Positions 34,727 to 43,533 are shown, numbered from the stretch's first letter. The stretch is 64,000 nucleotides of DNA from Sandaracinaceae bacterium (GCA_017881055.1 JADGRF010000117.1:1-64000); one strand, 5' to 3'. The notes: generated by a model not told the origin, from the letters alone. Program-made: numbers and translations.

Positions 34727-35353
34727 CTAATGATCTGGGGCCGGTCCGTCACCTTCGAGGCTCGGGCCCTCGGTCGGCAGCGTGCTGCTGCCGAGCGGAA
34801 TCAGGCTTTCACCCACGGCAAAGCGGGCGACCACCTGTAGGTACCCGAGCCAGAGCAGCACGGCCGCCACCAGCACACCGGCGCGCAGCGCGCGGGCGTC
34901 GCTCGGAATACCTCGCAACAGAGCCATCGCCATGTGGAAGGCCAGCGCGGTCACACCCGCGATGTAGGCGAGCAGCGGCCCGATGTGGCCGAGACCGGAC
35001 CACAACCGCTGATACGCCGCGAGCGCGTTTTCGTGTGGGCCGCTCGGGCCGAGGCGCACCTGCAAGAGGTGGAACACCAGGAACCCGAGCACAAGGCTGC
35101 CCGTGACCAACGGAAACACGCCCGGCGCATCACCGGTAGCCCGTCGAGCGCGCCAAAGACGCAGGCCCAAGAATGCGTACACGATGAAGCCGAGCACCAC
35201 GAGCGACCCCAAAAGCGGCCCGAGCCCGTAGTGCTGCCCGCGCTCGAACCACGCCTCGCGACTCTCGAGGGCCGGCCACTGCCGAAACAGATGAAAGCAC
35301 GCGTAGGCACCGAGCAGAGCCCCTAGCCACGAATGCATTCGGCGCAAAGACAT
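34727..35353 (-). CDS. SdhC-like cytochrome b membrane protein
   Basis: This 208-residue protein has five predicted helices. It opens with RRMHSWLGALLGAYACFHLF, closely similar to the first helix of the single-subunit cytochrome b558 of succinate dehydrogenase/fumarate reductase. Histidines that could ligate heme recur in later helices (LVFHLLQVRLG and ALAFHMAMALLRG). No sdhA or sdhB is nearby. It may be a duplicated anchor or serve another quinone-linked enzyme. ATG 35353 starts just before the first helix; 48 bases of open frame precede it. Confidence 0.62.
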   Translation of the reverse strand: MSLRRMHSWLGALLGAYACFHLFRQWPALESREAWFERGQHYGLGPLLGSLVVLGFIVYAFLGLRLWRARRATGDAPGVFPLVTGSLVLGFLVFHLLQVRLGPSGPHENALAAYQRLWSGLGHIGPLLAYIAGVTALAFHMAMALLRGIPSDARALRAGVLVAAVLLWLGYLQVVARFAVGESLIPLGSSTLPTEGPSLEGDGPAPDH

Positions 35354-35421
35354 GCGGCGCGATCCTGCACGTTCCGCGGAGGCCTGAACAGATCTTTGCA
35401 CAGCACGCCGTCGCGAGCGGC

Positions 35422-36420
35422 TCAGCGCCCGCGAAAACCGAGCAAAGTCAGCGGCTCGTCCGACAGCTGCAGCTGGATGCGCGAGGCCATGTGCACGCGG
35501 CGCATCTCGTGCGGTCCGTCGATGAACAAGCGGCCCGCGCGGATGTAGCTCTCGATGTGCAGGGTCTCGCCTGGCGCAACCAAGCCGCGCCCGAGCTGCG
35601 GCGGAGCGTTACGCGCGTTGTAGGGCTCGCGCACGACGAACTGCAGCTGCTGCGAGCGAATCGGCAAGGCGCGCCCGCCAGCCGAGCTCTGCGCCGCGGT
35701 GGAGCCCGCAGCCGGGCCGATCCACACACCGCTCGACTTGTGCTGCTCGCGCAACGAGCCGAGGCGAATGGTGTAGCGCGAGGTGGACGCGGGGCACTCG
35801 TGGCAAAAGAGCACGTCGTTGAGCACGCGCTTACTGACGAGCGCGCCGTCGACGTCGACCCGCATGCGCGCGAGCTTGAGCTCGCGCAGCTTGCCGCGCA
35901 ACGCCTGCGCGAAGACTGCGTGCAAGCCGTGCTTCTTGCCCGCGCAGAAGAAGCCGACGCTGTCTTCGGGCGCGGTGTTGATCGCGAGCACGGGCGCATC
36001 GGCACCAACCAGATGTGAAGCCCAGAGCAGCGTTCCGTCGCCGCCGAGCGTGACGACCAAGTCGAACTCGCGCGCCTGCCTGGCGTGCGAGCGGTGACGA
36101 AAGACCGCGCGCGCGCCCAGCTCGGCCAGCGCGCGCTTGGCCTCGTCGAGCGCTTCGAGGTGATGGCGGTGCGCACGCAAGAGATGCATGACCGTAGGGT
36201 CGTTCGCCGCGATCAGCTGCTTGATGCGCGCGTGCCGCCGATCGCGCACGTAGATCTGGTACGCGGACTTCTTGTAGATCACGAGCACGCGCGGCACGGC
36301 CACACGCGCGCCTGTGGCGCGGCCAATCGCACGCGCGACTGCGGCGCGGCCAATCGCACGCGCGCCTGTGGCGCGGCCAATCGCACGCGCGCCTGTGGCG
36401 CGCTTTTGGACCCGCTTCAC
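35422..36420 (-). CDS. nadK: NAD kinase with repetitive N-terminal extension
   Basis: NadK phosphorylates NAD to NADP. The 332-residue product has GGDGT at 126-130, the [11 protein letters not shown] segment (a variant of the usual N-x-G-x-x-G-F-L) and GPAAGSTAA, the family's triphosphate site. It ends with [13 protein letters not shown]. Residues 7-39 are 3.6 copies of a nine-residue RATGARAIG-type repeat encoded by a 27-bp minisatellite. GTG 36420 overlaps the transaldolase stop (GTGA), supporting inclusion of the repeat. GTG 36303, just past the repeat, would give a normal-length enzyme. Confidence 0.87.
   Translation of the reverse strand: MKRVQKRATGARAIGRATGARAIGRAAVARAIGRATGARVAVPRVLVIYKKSAYQIYVRDRRHARIKQLIAANDPTVMHLLRAHRHHLEALDEAKRALAELGARAVFRHRSHARQAREFDLVVTLGGDGTLLWASHLVGADAPVLAINTAPEDSVGFFCAGKKHGLHAVFAQALRGKLRELKLARMRVDVDGALVSKRVLNDVLFCHECPASTSRYTIRLGSLREQHKSSGVWIGPAAGSTAAQSSAGGRALPIRSQQLQFVVREPYNARNAPPQLGRGLVAPGETLHIESYIRAGRLFIDGPHEMRRVHMASRIQLQLSDEPLTLLGFRGR
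36306..36401 (-). repeat. 27-bp tandem repeat (3.6 copies) in the nadK 5' end
   Basis: Units at 36306-36332, 36333-36359 and 36360-36386 share the core GCGCGGCCAATCGCAC, followed by a 15-base partial unit to 36401. Copies one and three are identical; copy two differs at three bases (GACTGCG for CCTGTG). The 27-base period is nine codons, so gain or loss of units keeps the nadK frame. Confidence 0.92.
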
Positions 36421-37061
36421 CGCGGGATCTTCTTCGCGTCCTCGAGGAACGTGGCAAGGCCGCTGTCGGTGAGCGGGTGCTTGAGCAGCTGCAGGATCAC
36501 TTTGTACGGGATCGTGGCGACGTCCGCGCCGAGCTCGGCGCAGCGCACCAAGTGCACGGGGTGACGGATGCTGGCGGCGAGCACTTCGGTCTCGTAGCCG
36601 TAGTTGTTGTAGATGGTGCAGATCTGCTCGATCAGCTCGAGACCGTCGCCGCCGATGTCGTCGATGCGACCGATGAACGGGCTGATGTACGTCGCGCCAG
36701 CTTTCGCAGCGAGCAGCGCCTGCGGTGCGCTGAAGCAGAGCGTGACGTTGGTGCGAATGCCCTGCTCGCTCAGCGCGCGCACCGCGCGAATGCCTTCGGC
36801 GATCAGCGGCACCTTCACGACCACGTTCGGATGGATCGCGGCCAGCACTTTGCCTTCGCGGATGATGCCCTCGGCATCGGTCGCGATCACTTCGGCGCTG
36901 ATCGGGCCGTCGACGATCTCGCAGATCTCGCGGATCACCTGGGGCAGCGGCTTACCGGCCTTGGCGATCAAGGTCGGGTTGGTGGTGACACCGTCGATCA
37001 CTCCCATCGCGGCTGCGTCTTTGATCTCGGCGATGTCAGCGGAATCGATGAAAATCTGCAT
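36417..37061 (-). CDS. Transaldolase-like / fructose-6-phosphate aldolase family protein
   Basis: The 214-residue protein belongs to the small TalC/FSA group of transaldolases, a TIM barrel with a Schiff-base lysine. It begins [20 protein letters not shown], has [14 protein letters not shown], the lysine strand [31 protein letters not shown] and [11 protein letters not shown]. Length and motifs fit proteins annotated as transaldolase in the pentose phosphate pathway. FSA activity cannot be excluded from sequence alone. ATG 37061 gives the canonical N-terminus. It is coupled to nadK, whose product NADP serves the same pathway. Confidence 0.9.
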   Translation of the reverse strand: MQIFIDSADIAEIKDAAAMGVIDGVTTNPTLIAKAGKPLPQVIREICEIVDGPISAEVIATDAEGIIREGKVLAAIHPNVVVKVPLIAEGIRAVRALSEQGIRTNVTLCFSAPQALLAAKAGATYISPFIGRIDDIGGDGLELIEQICTIYNNYGYETEVLAASIRHPVHLVRCAELGADVATIPYKVILQLLKHPLTDSGLATFLEDAKKIPR

Positions 37062-37235
37062 GGTCTGAGCTGTCCCGGGCGAAAGTGCCTGCCGCCCGCG
37101 TTTGTAGGATTCCTGGAAAGGGCGGTCAAGGCGTGCCACGCTAGTTCCCTACCTGCGACACGGCATGAGCGCGGCGCGCGAAGTCACGCTGCTGCGCGCG
37201 CTGCGGTCGCGCGCAACGGCGTGACACCGCTCCCA

Positions 37236-38273
37236 TCAGAATGTCAGCCGCGCACTTGCTGCAGCTGACGTAGGCGACAGCGCCGGCAGGATCTCGAGCT
37301 TGGCGCGAGCGCCCTTGCCGCCGTCAGCTGCATGCGGATCGGCGGTCGGCGCGTCGTCCGATGTGAAGTACAGGACCGCGCAGGTGGCAGCTGCCATCAC
37401 CGCCACGCCGAAGCCCACGTCGGCGAACAGCGCGAGCCGCTCCCCGCGGTTGGCGGACGCAGTCGTCGGGTGATCGGTGTAGTTGCTGTGCTCCTTGAGC
37501 GAGAGGAAGCCGAGCACGCTGCCAGCGACCAAGCCTGCCGCGCCGACGCTGGCCGTGACCCAGAGCGCGGTCGTCGGCGGGCCGGCCATGCCGGGCTCGG
37601 CAGGACCGTCGACGTCGCTGCTCGAGACAGGTGCCGCAACCGGCGCAGCTGCGCTCGCAACCAACGCAGGCGGCGGAGTCGCTTTCAGTGTCAGGTGCAG
37701 CTCGGGTGCAGCGCCGGGCTTCGCCAGCACGTGCTCGCTGCCGCCCTGAAAGCCGTGCAAGGAGTACTCGATGGTGTGATCGCCGGGCGTTAGCTCGAAC
37801 TGCGTCGGCGTCTTCTTTTGCGTGGGCAGGCCATCGAGATCGATCTCGGCGCCAGCCGGGTCGGTGGTCACGATCAGGTGCGCGGGCGTGGCCGAGAGCG
37901 CCTTGATCTTGGCTTCGATGTCGGCGCGATCGGGCGCGTCCGGACGCAGCTCCAGATACTGCTGGAAGGTGGCGATGCCATCGGCCAGCTCATCGAGCTT
38001 GACCTGCGCCTCGGCGATGCTGAGCAGCACGATCGGATTGGGCACCGCTGCGAACGCGGCTTGGAACGCGGTCTTGGCGTCCGCGTACTGGCCCGCGTTG
38101 AAGGCGGCTTGGCCACGACCGTAGGCCGAGCGCGCTTGCTCTTTGGCTTCGGCGCTCGGTCCGGCCGGTGCCGGCTCGGCCTTCTTCGCGGGAGGGGCGG
38201 CCGCGGCCAGCGACGGGCCCGACGCGAACGCGAGAATGAAAACAGCTCCGGCGAAGAGGGTCTTGGCGCGCAT
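37236..38273 (-). CDS. PEGA-domain and TPR exported membrane protein
   Basis: The 345-residue protein has a signal peptide (LFAGAVFILAFASGPSLAAAA) and two to three TPR-like helices (AYGRGQAAFNAGQYADAKTA, LLSIAEAQVKLDELADGI). A PEGA domain (AHLIVTTDPAGAEIDLDGLP to TPGDHTIEYSLHGF, about 120-170) follows, then two C-terminal hydrophobic helices separated by a short loop. PEGA domains are common in myxobacterial cell-surface proteins and often follow protein kinases, but no kinase is adjacent. ATG 38273 is taken because the signal peptide follows at once. Function unknown. Confidence 0.75.
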   Translation of the reverse strand: MRAKTLFAGAVFILAFASGPSLAAAAPPAKKAEPAPAGPSAEAKEQARSAYGRGQAAFNAGQYADAKTAFQAAFAAVPNPIVLLSIAEAQVKLDELADGIATFQQYLELRPDAPDRADIEAKIKALSATPAHLIVTTDPAGAEIDLDGLPTQKKTPTQFELTPGDHTIEYSLHGFQGGSEHVLAKPGAAPELHLTLKATPPPALVASAAAPVAAPVSSSDVDGPAEPGMAGPPTTALWVTASVGAAGLVAGSVLGFLSLKEHSNYTDHPTTASANRGERLALFADVGFGVAVMAAATCAVLYFTSDDAPTADPHAADGGKGARAKLEILPALSPTSAAASARLTF

Positions 38274-38326
38274 CACGCGGTCACGGTAAGTCCGCACGCG
38301 CGCGCGCGTCAACCTGCAAACCCGTG

Positions 38327-38635
38327 TCAGCCGGCGTCGCCGCTGCCGCTGTCGTCCAGCGACATGTTCGGGCCGGAGTCGTCCCCACTCGCAGACGCAT
38401 CGACAGCCGCGTCGACAGCGACGTCGGGGCTGCACTGGCTCTTGGTCGCGCAGTAGCCGCGGTCCGCGGTCTTGCCGATGCAACACAGAAGGCCCGAGCT
38501 GCAGTCGCCGTCGATCTGACAAGTCTCGTTCGCGCCCTGCGAGCACGCCGCGAGGCCAGACAGCGCGAGACCTGCGACGAGCACGGCCAAGCGACGGACC
38601 AAGATAGATTGCAAACAGATGCGGGTGCGGGTCAC
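38327..38635 (-). CDS. Small cysteine-rich lipoprotein
   Basis: This 102-residue protein has a signal peptide ending in lipobox LAAC (cysteine at about residue 31). The mature part has six more cysteines in the pattern CQIDGDCSSGLLCC then CATKSQC, and a Ser/Asp/Ala-rich tail. Such short Cys-knot-like lipoproteins with acidic linkers are typical of Myxococcota surfaces. No catalytic role is evident. It follows the FGE-fold gene on the same strand, 129 bases on, and precedes the PEGA gene by 53 bases. Confidence 0.72.
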   Translation of the reverse strand: MTRTRICLQSILVRRLAVLVAGLALSGLAACSQGANETCQIDGDCSSGLLCCIGKTADRGYCATKSQCSPDVAVDAAVDASASGDDSGPNMSLDDSGSGDAG

Positions 38636-38764
38636 GACAAGGCCTCCAAACGCGAGCTCAGGACGAAAGCGGGCGGAGCATAGAGCTTCCGGTACCCGAA
38701 GGCCACCGAAGAGGGCGTGTGGGACCGAACCGAAGGCGCCCGCGTCCCGCGTGCCCGACGCAAA

Positions 38765-39718
38765 TCACGGGCTAGCCAGGCCCGCGTCCGCATTCTCGGG
38801 CGGCGAGACATGCTGCGGGACCGGCGCGGGGCCGGCGTACACGCAGCGAAAGCCGACGTCGGGGCGACGCTCGGCCTCGGCTAGGTGCGCGCGGCACGTG
38901 GTGCGCAGCGTGATCGGCGGCGAATGCCACGAGCCGCCGCGCAGGACGTGCTCGCTGCCAGCGCTTGCTCCCGTCGGGTCGACAGCGGTCGCGTGGTTAT
39001 CGTAAGGGCCGGCGTAGCGATCGAGCACCAGCTCCCAAACGTTGCCGGCCATGTTGAGCGCGCCGTAGAAGCTACGACCATCCGGAAACGCATCGACCGG
39101 AGCGGCGAAGCGATAGCCGTCCTCGACGCTCTCGTTTCCGTCGACTGCGCCGTGGTTGGCGAGCCGCGAGTTGTACGCGTCGCCCCACGGAAAGATGCGA
39201 TGGCTGCCGCCGCGAGCAGCACGCTCCCACTGCGCTTCAGTCGGCAAGCTGCCGCCGACGAAGCGGCAGTAGCTGGCAGCCTCCGCGAACGTCACCTGCA
39301 CGACGGGCTGCTCGGGATACGCGATCCGCGAGTCGGCATCCGACGCGGGGCTCGGCAGGCATGCACCTGCCGCGACGCAGCGCAGATACGCGCGCTGACT
39401 GACCTCGGTACGATCGATGAAATACGTGCGCAGCTGCACGTCGTGCGGGGCGCGCTCATCGGCGAACAGGCTCGCGTCGCAGCTGCTGCCCGCGGGCAGG
39501 CCGAGCAGACACAGCTGCAGCGCGGCTTGCAGCTCGCGCTCACCTAGGCCCATCACGAAGCCTCCAGCATCGATGCGAATACGCGCCGGCGTAGTTTGGA
39601 TCAGCGCGCCGGCCAGCGCGTGCGTGACCGCGAGCCCCGTCGCCGCCTGCCATGAGAGCACGACGAGCAGGAGCGACAGCGCTGCCGCGAGCGTGACGAT
39701 GCGCCGGTACATGCTCAT
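38765..39718 (-). CDS. Sulfatase-modifying-factor-fold protein lacking the FGE cysteines
   Basis: The 317-residue protein has an N-terminal membrane anchor (IVTLAAALSLLLVVLSWQA) followed by one FGE-sulfatase domain. The domain shows RIDAGGFVMG, TYFIDRTEVSQRAYLRCV, PVVQVTFAEAASYCRFVGG with LPTEAQWERAARGG, NMAGNVWELVLDRY, and the closing RGGSWHS to DVGFRCVY. In true formylglycine-generating enzymes two cysteines follow the RGGS segment. Here those places read Ser and Leu, so sulfatase activation is unlikely. It probably uses the fold for ligand binding or another reaction. It begins three bases downstream of the lgt-family stop. Confidence 0.75.
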   Translation of the reverse strand: MSMYRRIVTLAAALSLLLVVLSWQAATGLAVTHALAGALIQTTPARIRIDAGGFVMGLGERELQAALQLCLLGLPAGSSCDASLFADERAPHDVQLRTYFIDRTEVSQRAYLRCVAAGACLPSPASDADSRIAYPEQPVVQVTFAEAASYCRFVGGSLPTEAQWERAARGGSHRIFPWGDAYNSRLANHGAVDGNESVEDGYRFAAPVDAFPDGRSFYGALNMAGNVWELVLDRYAGPYDNHATAVDPTGASAGSEHVLRGGSWHSPPITLRTTCRAHLAEAERRPDVGFRCVYAGPAPVPQHVSPPENADAGLASP

Positions 39719-39720
39719 CG

Positions 39721-40518
39721 CTATGTACACCGGGCCCTTGTGCGGGCAAAGGCCAGCGCCGCCAACGTGACTGACAGCGCGAGCGCGGCGCAGAGCTGCG
39801 AAATCGAGAGGGCGCCGCCAAAGACGAGGCCGCGCGCGAGATCTCCGCGCAGCGGCTCGAGCGAGAACCGGACGAGCGCATAGCCCACCACATAGGTCGC
39901 GAAGCGCGTGCCTTCCATGCGGAAGCGGTGGGTCGGCAGGCGAAAGAGCACGAGTGAGAGCACGAGCAGCGCCGTCGCTTCGTAGAGGGGCCACGGATGG
40001 CGCGGCAGCGCGGGGTGCGCGCCGGGTGCGAGCGGATCCGAATAGGTGACGGCGAGCGCACCATGCCACGGCGCGCCGTAGCAGCAGCCGCCGAGAAAAC
40101 AGCCGACGCGACCCAGCGCGTGCGCCAGCGGAAGCACGGGCGTAATGGCATCGAGCGCACGCGGCGCGGGCAGTGCGAGCAGGCGTGCGGCGAGCAGAAA
40201 GCCGACGAGGGCGCCGAGCGCGCCACCGTAGAAGACGATGCCGGGTTGCGTGACTGCAGCCATCAGCGGCAGACCACGTAGGCAGCTGACAGCGGCAAAG
40301 AGCAAAACCGCACCGCCGAAACCGCAGCCGATGGCAGCGGCTAGGCTGGCGATCGTGGCGCCGACATCGAGGCCGGCCTGCGTCGTGCGCGCGAGCGCGA
40401 GGCCCGAGCCGAGCACCAACGCGAGCGCGAGGCACAGGCCGTAGCTGCCGATCACCAGCTCGTGACCGCCGTACCCGAGCTGATCCGCCCATGCCATGCG
40501 CAGAAGCACCGGGTGCAT
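39721..40518 (-). CDS. lgt: Prolipoprotein diacylglyceryl transferase family protein
   Basis: Lgt moves diacylglycerol from phosphatidylglycerol to the lipobox cysteine of prolipoproteins. The 265-residue protein has about seven membrane helices and the Lgt pieces GIVFYGGALGALVGF, the LAHALGRVGCFLGGCCYGAPW signature (GRxGxFxxGxxYG) and the late RxxLEPLRGD segment. It differs from enteric Lgt by the two vicinal cysteines in the signature, a variant I associate with deltaproteobacterial homologues. ATG 40518 follows the membrane-protein gene by four bases, with an FGE-fold gene next. Whether it is the housekeeping enzyme is uncertain. Confidence 0.75.
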   Translation of the reverse strand: MHPVLLRMAWADQLGYGGHELVIGSYGLCLALALVLGSGLALARTTQAGLDVGATIASLAAAIGCGFGGAVLLFAAVSCLRGLPLMAAVTQPGIVFYGGALGALVGFLLAARLLALPAPRALDAITPVLPLAHALGRVGCFLGGCCYGAPWHGALAVTYSDPLAPGAHPALPRHPWPLYEATALLVLSLVLFRLPTHRFRMEGTRFATYVVGYALVRFSLEPLRGDLARGLVFGGALSISQLCAALALSVTLAALAFARTRARCT

Positions 40519-40522
40519 GGGC

Positions 40523-41023
40523 TCACGGTCCTGGGCTGGCGGGGTTTCGCCGCGGACCCGCCGGCAGTGGCGGCGGCGGCAGGGCGGGATCCTGCGCGGG
40601 AGCGGTTGTGCTGCCGGCGGCACCCGTGGGCGTCTGGCCAGGCATCGTGGGCTGCGGCGCTGGCTCGTCGCCGGCGCCACCCGTGGGCGGAAGGCCCTGG
40701 TTCACGCCGAAACGCAGGTCTTTTTGCACGTGCACGTCGCCGTGCGTGAACAACGCATTGCAGGTGCCGCAGACCAGAGCGACCAAAACGGCCGGCAAGA
40801 ACGCGATCACACTGAGGATCACGCCGGCGCGCGCCATGTCGGTCGGGGCTCCCGTGCGCTTGGCGCGGGACATGGCCACGCCCCCGAGCACGCAGCCGGT
40901 CAGCGCCAGAACCGGGGCGCCGAAGGAAAACAGCTCGCCGACCCCTCGAATGGGCGTCGTGACGACGCCGATTCCCGTACAAGCGAAGGCCACGATGGCA
41001 AGCAAGATGGACGCTAGAGGCAC
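40523..41023 (-). CDS. Small membrane protein, DUF4190-like
   Basis: The 166-residue protein has three hydrophobic segments (LASILLAIVAFACTGIGVV, FGAPVLALTGCVLGGVAM, GVILSVIAFLPAVLVALVCG). The hydrophobic A-R-A-G-x-I-L-S-x-I motif fits the DUF4190 type, and a Pro/Gly-rich tail follows. GTG 41023 is preferred because it starts just before the first helix, and the longer frame would overlap the era promoter region. It lies four bases ahead of the lgt-family start, so they form one transcript. Function unknown. Confidence 0.6.
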   Translation of the reverse strand: MPLASILLAIVAFACTGIGVVTTPIRGVGELFSFGAPVLALTGCVLGGVAMSRAKRTGAPTDMARAGVILSVIAFLPAVLVALVCGTCNALFTHGDVHVQKDLRFGVNQGLPPTGGAGDEPAPQPTMPGQTPTGAAGSTTAPAQDPALPPPPLPAGPRRNPASPGP

Positions 41024-41103
41024 GTCGCGCTGTATCCGCCTTGGCCTGGGCCCGGTCAAGTACGCCTCGACGCGGGGCCATTGCCCACTACAATGGCGGC
41101 CCC

Positions 41104-42042
41104 ATGACTGAAACACAGGCCCGCAGCGGACGTGCAGCGATCGTCGGCCGACCCAACGTCGGCAAGTCGACCCTGCTCAACGCGCTGCTCGGGCAAAAGC
41201 TGGCGATCGCAGCACCGAAGCCCGGAACGACGCGCAGCACGCTGCTCGGCATTTTCACCGAGCAGAAGAAGAACAAGCCCGCGACGCAGATTGCGTTCGT
41301 GGATACCCCGGGTCTGCACCGCCCGAAGAACGCGCTCGGTCGCGCGCTGGTCGAGGACGCCAAAGCCGGCTTCGACGGCGCGGACGTGATCGTGATGGTC
41401 ACCGACATCGGCGAGCGCGGCGTAAATCCCGAGACGTTCCTGAGCGGTGGCGACGCCGAGGTGCTCGCGCTGGTGAAGGCCTGCAAAGCGCCCGCAATCT
41501 TGGTCATCAACAAAGTCGACCGCGCCAAGAACAAAGCGACGCTCCTGCCGCTGCTCGAGCAGGCGCTGCGCGTGCATCCATTCGCGGCGGTGGTGCCGCT
41601 GTCGGCGCGTGGCAACGACAACGTGGCTGCGCTGGTGAGCGCGATCCGCGAGCACCTGCATCCGGGGCTCACCTACGACGTGGACATGCTCACGGACAAG
41701 CCCGAGCGGTTCTTCGCCGGCGAGCTGATCCGCGAGGCCGTGCTCAACCACACGCGCCAAGAAGTACCGCATGGCGTGGCCGTGATCATCGAGAAGTTCG
41801 AGGACGCGCCGAAGCTCTACAAAGTGGCGGCGACGATCGTGGTCAGCAAGAACGCGCACAAGGGCATCGTGATCGGCAAGGGCGGTGCGCTGCTGAAGGA
41901 AATCGGCATCGATGCGCGCGTGGCCATGGAGGCGCTGTTCGAGCGCAAGGTGTTCCTGGAGCTCTGGGTCAAGGTGACCGAGAACTGGACCGAGGACCCG
42001 CACAAGGTGCAAGCGCTGGTGCGTGATGCGGGGAAGGCCTGA
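41104..42042 (+). CDS. era: GTPase Era, 16S rRNA-binding
   Basis: Era binds the 3' end of 16S rRNA during 30S maturation. The 312-residue protein has G1 GRPNVGKST, G3 VDTPGL, G4 NKVD and the C-terminal KH domain with IGKGGALLKEIG. These are canonical, as is the spacing between G-domain and KH domain. ATG 41104 is the normal N-terminus. Its stop overlaps the der start (TGATG), which links two ribosome-assembly GTPases. Confidence 0.95.
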   Translation: MTETQARSGRAAIVGRPNVGKSTLLNALLGQKLAIAAPKPGTTRSTLLGIFTEQKKNKPATQIAFVDTPGLHRPKNALGRALVEDAKAGFDGADVIVMVTDIGERGVNPETFLSGGDAEVLALVKACKAPAILVINKVDRAKNKATLLPLLEQALRVHPFAAVVPLSARGNDNVAALVSAIREHLHPGLTYDVDMLTDKPERFFAGELIREAVLNHTRQEVPHGVAVIIEKFEDAPKLYKVAATIVVSKNAHKGIVIGKGGALLKEIGIDARVAMEALFERKVFLELWVKVTENWTEDPHKVQALVRDAGKA

Positions 42043-43484
42043 TGTCGAAGCGTCGTAAGAGTCAGCTCGCGGTGAGCAGCCATGCTGCGCACACGGCGGA
42101 AGGTGCGAAGAGCGCGACTGCTGCAACTGACGCAGCTCCGGCGCAGCGCGCACGCGGCGGCGCCGGGCATCGGCCGATCGTGGCGATCGTCGGGCGACCG
42201 AACGTGGGCAAGAGCGCGCTCTTCAACCGCTTGGCGGGTGCGCCGCTAGCCATCGTCGAAGACATGCCGGGCGTGACCCGCGATCGATTGTACGCCGAGG
42301 CGGTGGCCATGGGCCGGCCATTCGTGTTGATCGACACGGGCGGCTTCGATCCGGACAGCGACGACCCGCTCACGCAGAGCATCGCCGTGCAGGTGAAGAT
42401 CGCGCTCGAAGAGGCCGACGTCGTGATCTGCGTGCTCGATGCCACGCAGCAGCCGATGCCTGCGGATCGCGAAGCAGTGCAGCTGCTGCGGCGCAGCGAG
42501 CTGCCGGTGCTCTACGTCGCGAACAAGTGCGACAACGCCGAGCGCGCGCGCGAAGGCATGGATTTGTACAAGCTCGGGATCGACATGCTGCGGCCGGTCT
42601 CGGCGCTGCACGGTCACGGCATCGGCGACCTGGAAGAGGCGCTGGTCACGTACTTCGCCGAAGACAAAGAAGCCGAGGCTACAGACGACAAGATCGACAA
42701 GATCGCCATCGTCGGTCGCCCGAACGCCGGCAAGAGCTCGCTCGTGAATCGTTTGATCGGCGAAGAGCGCCAGATCGTGGACTCGCGACCGGGCACGACC
42801 GTGGACAGCGTGGACACGCTGCTCGAGTACGAAGGCGAGCCGATGGTGTTGATCGACACGGCGGGCATTCGTCGCAAGCGCTCGGTCGAGCGCGGCCTCG
42901 AAGCGCTCGCCGTGATGCAGGCCGTGCGCGCGGTCGAGCGCAGCGACGTGGTCGTGCTGATGATCGACGCGCACGAAGGTCCGTCGGAGCAGGACGCGAA
43001 GATTGCGGGCCTGTGCATCGAGCGCGGGCGCGGCCTGGTGATTGCGCTGAACAAGAGCGACCTCTTGGATGCGGACGATCGCAAGAAAGTCGGCCAAGCC
43101 GTGAACGACCTGTTCACGTTCGTGACCTGGGCCGATGTGCAGATGATCAGCGCCAAGGAAGGCCGCGGCGTGAAGAAGCTGATGGAGGCGGTGCGTGCCG
43201 CAGCCAAGGCGCACAAGAAGCGCGTGACCACCGGCGAAGTGAACCGCTTCTTCGAGAACGTGCTCGGGCATCATCCGCCGCCGACCTCGGACGGTCGTGT
43301 GGTGAAGCTGTTCTACGTGACGCAGGTGCAGGCCTCACCGCCGAGCTTCGTGATCACCACGAACTACCCCGACCGGATCCACTTCTCGTACAAGCGCTAC
43401 GTGGTGAACCAGCTGCGCGAGCACTTCGGCTTCACCGGTACACCCGTGCGCGTGTTCTACCGCGACAAAAACAAAAAGCCGTGA
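42042..43484 (+). CDS. der: GTPase Der (EngA), 50S assembly
   Basis: Der has two tandem G domains and a C-terminal KH-like domain, and acts in 50S subunit assembly. The first domain has GRPNVGKSALFNRL, DTGGFD and NKCD. The second has GRPNAGKSSLVNRLI, DTAGIRRK and NKSD. The C-terminal KH-like part has HHPPPTSDGRVVKLFYVTQ. At 480 residues it is longer than the E. coli protein's core by a 40-residue basic/Ala-rich N-terminal extension. The start overlaps the era stop by one base. Confidence 0.95.
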   Translation: MSKRRKSQLAVSSHAAHTAEGAKSATAATDAAPAQRARGGAGHRPIVAIVGRPNVGKSALFNRLAGAPLAIVEDMPGVTRDRLYAEAVAMGRPFVLIDTGGFDPDSDDPLTQSIAVQVKIALEEADVVICVLDATQQPMPADREAVQLLRRSELPVLYVANKCDNAERAREGMDLYKLGIDMLRPVSALHGHGIGDLEEALVTYFAEDKEAEATDDKIDKIAIVGRPNAGKSSLVNRLIGEERQIVDSRPGTTVDSVDTLLEYEGEPMVLIDTAGIRRKRSVERGLEALAVMQAVRAVERSDVVVLMIDAHEGPSEQDAKIAGLCIERGRGLVIALNKSDLLDADDRKKVGQAVNDLFTFVTWADVQMISAKEGRGVKKLMEAVRAAAKAHKKRVTTGEVNRFFENVLGHHPPPTSDGRVVKLFYVTQVQASPPSFVITTNYPDRIHFSYKRYVVNQLREHFGFTGTPVRVFYRDKNKKP

Positions 43485-43533
43485 CGCCTGGGCCGCGATC
43501 CACTTCGGCTCGCGACCCAGGCGTTACGGTTTT
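43484..43533. terminator. Bidirectional terminator between der and the PilZ gene
   Basis: ACGCCTGGG (43484-43492) pairs with CCCAGGCGT (43516-43524), and an inner CGCG pair extends the stem. A T-rich run follows on the plus strand (GGTTTT, to 43533). On the minus strand the stem is followed by GGCTTTTTGTTTTT from the last der codons. It would serve both convergent genes. Confidence 0.75.

Noticed and set aside
36306-36401. CRISPR-like look of the 27-bp repeats
   Set aside because: Units are directly adjacent without spacers and encode in-frame peptide repeats; it is a minisatellite.
38765-39718. Formylglycine-generating enzyme (sulfatase activator)
   Set aside because: Both catalytic cysteines are absent and no sulfatase is in the window.
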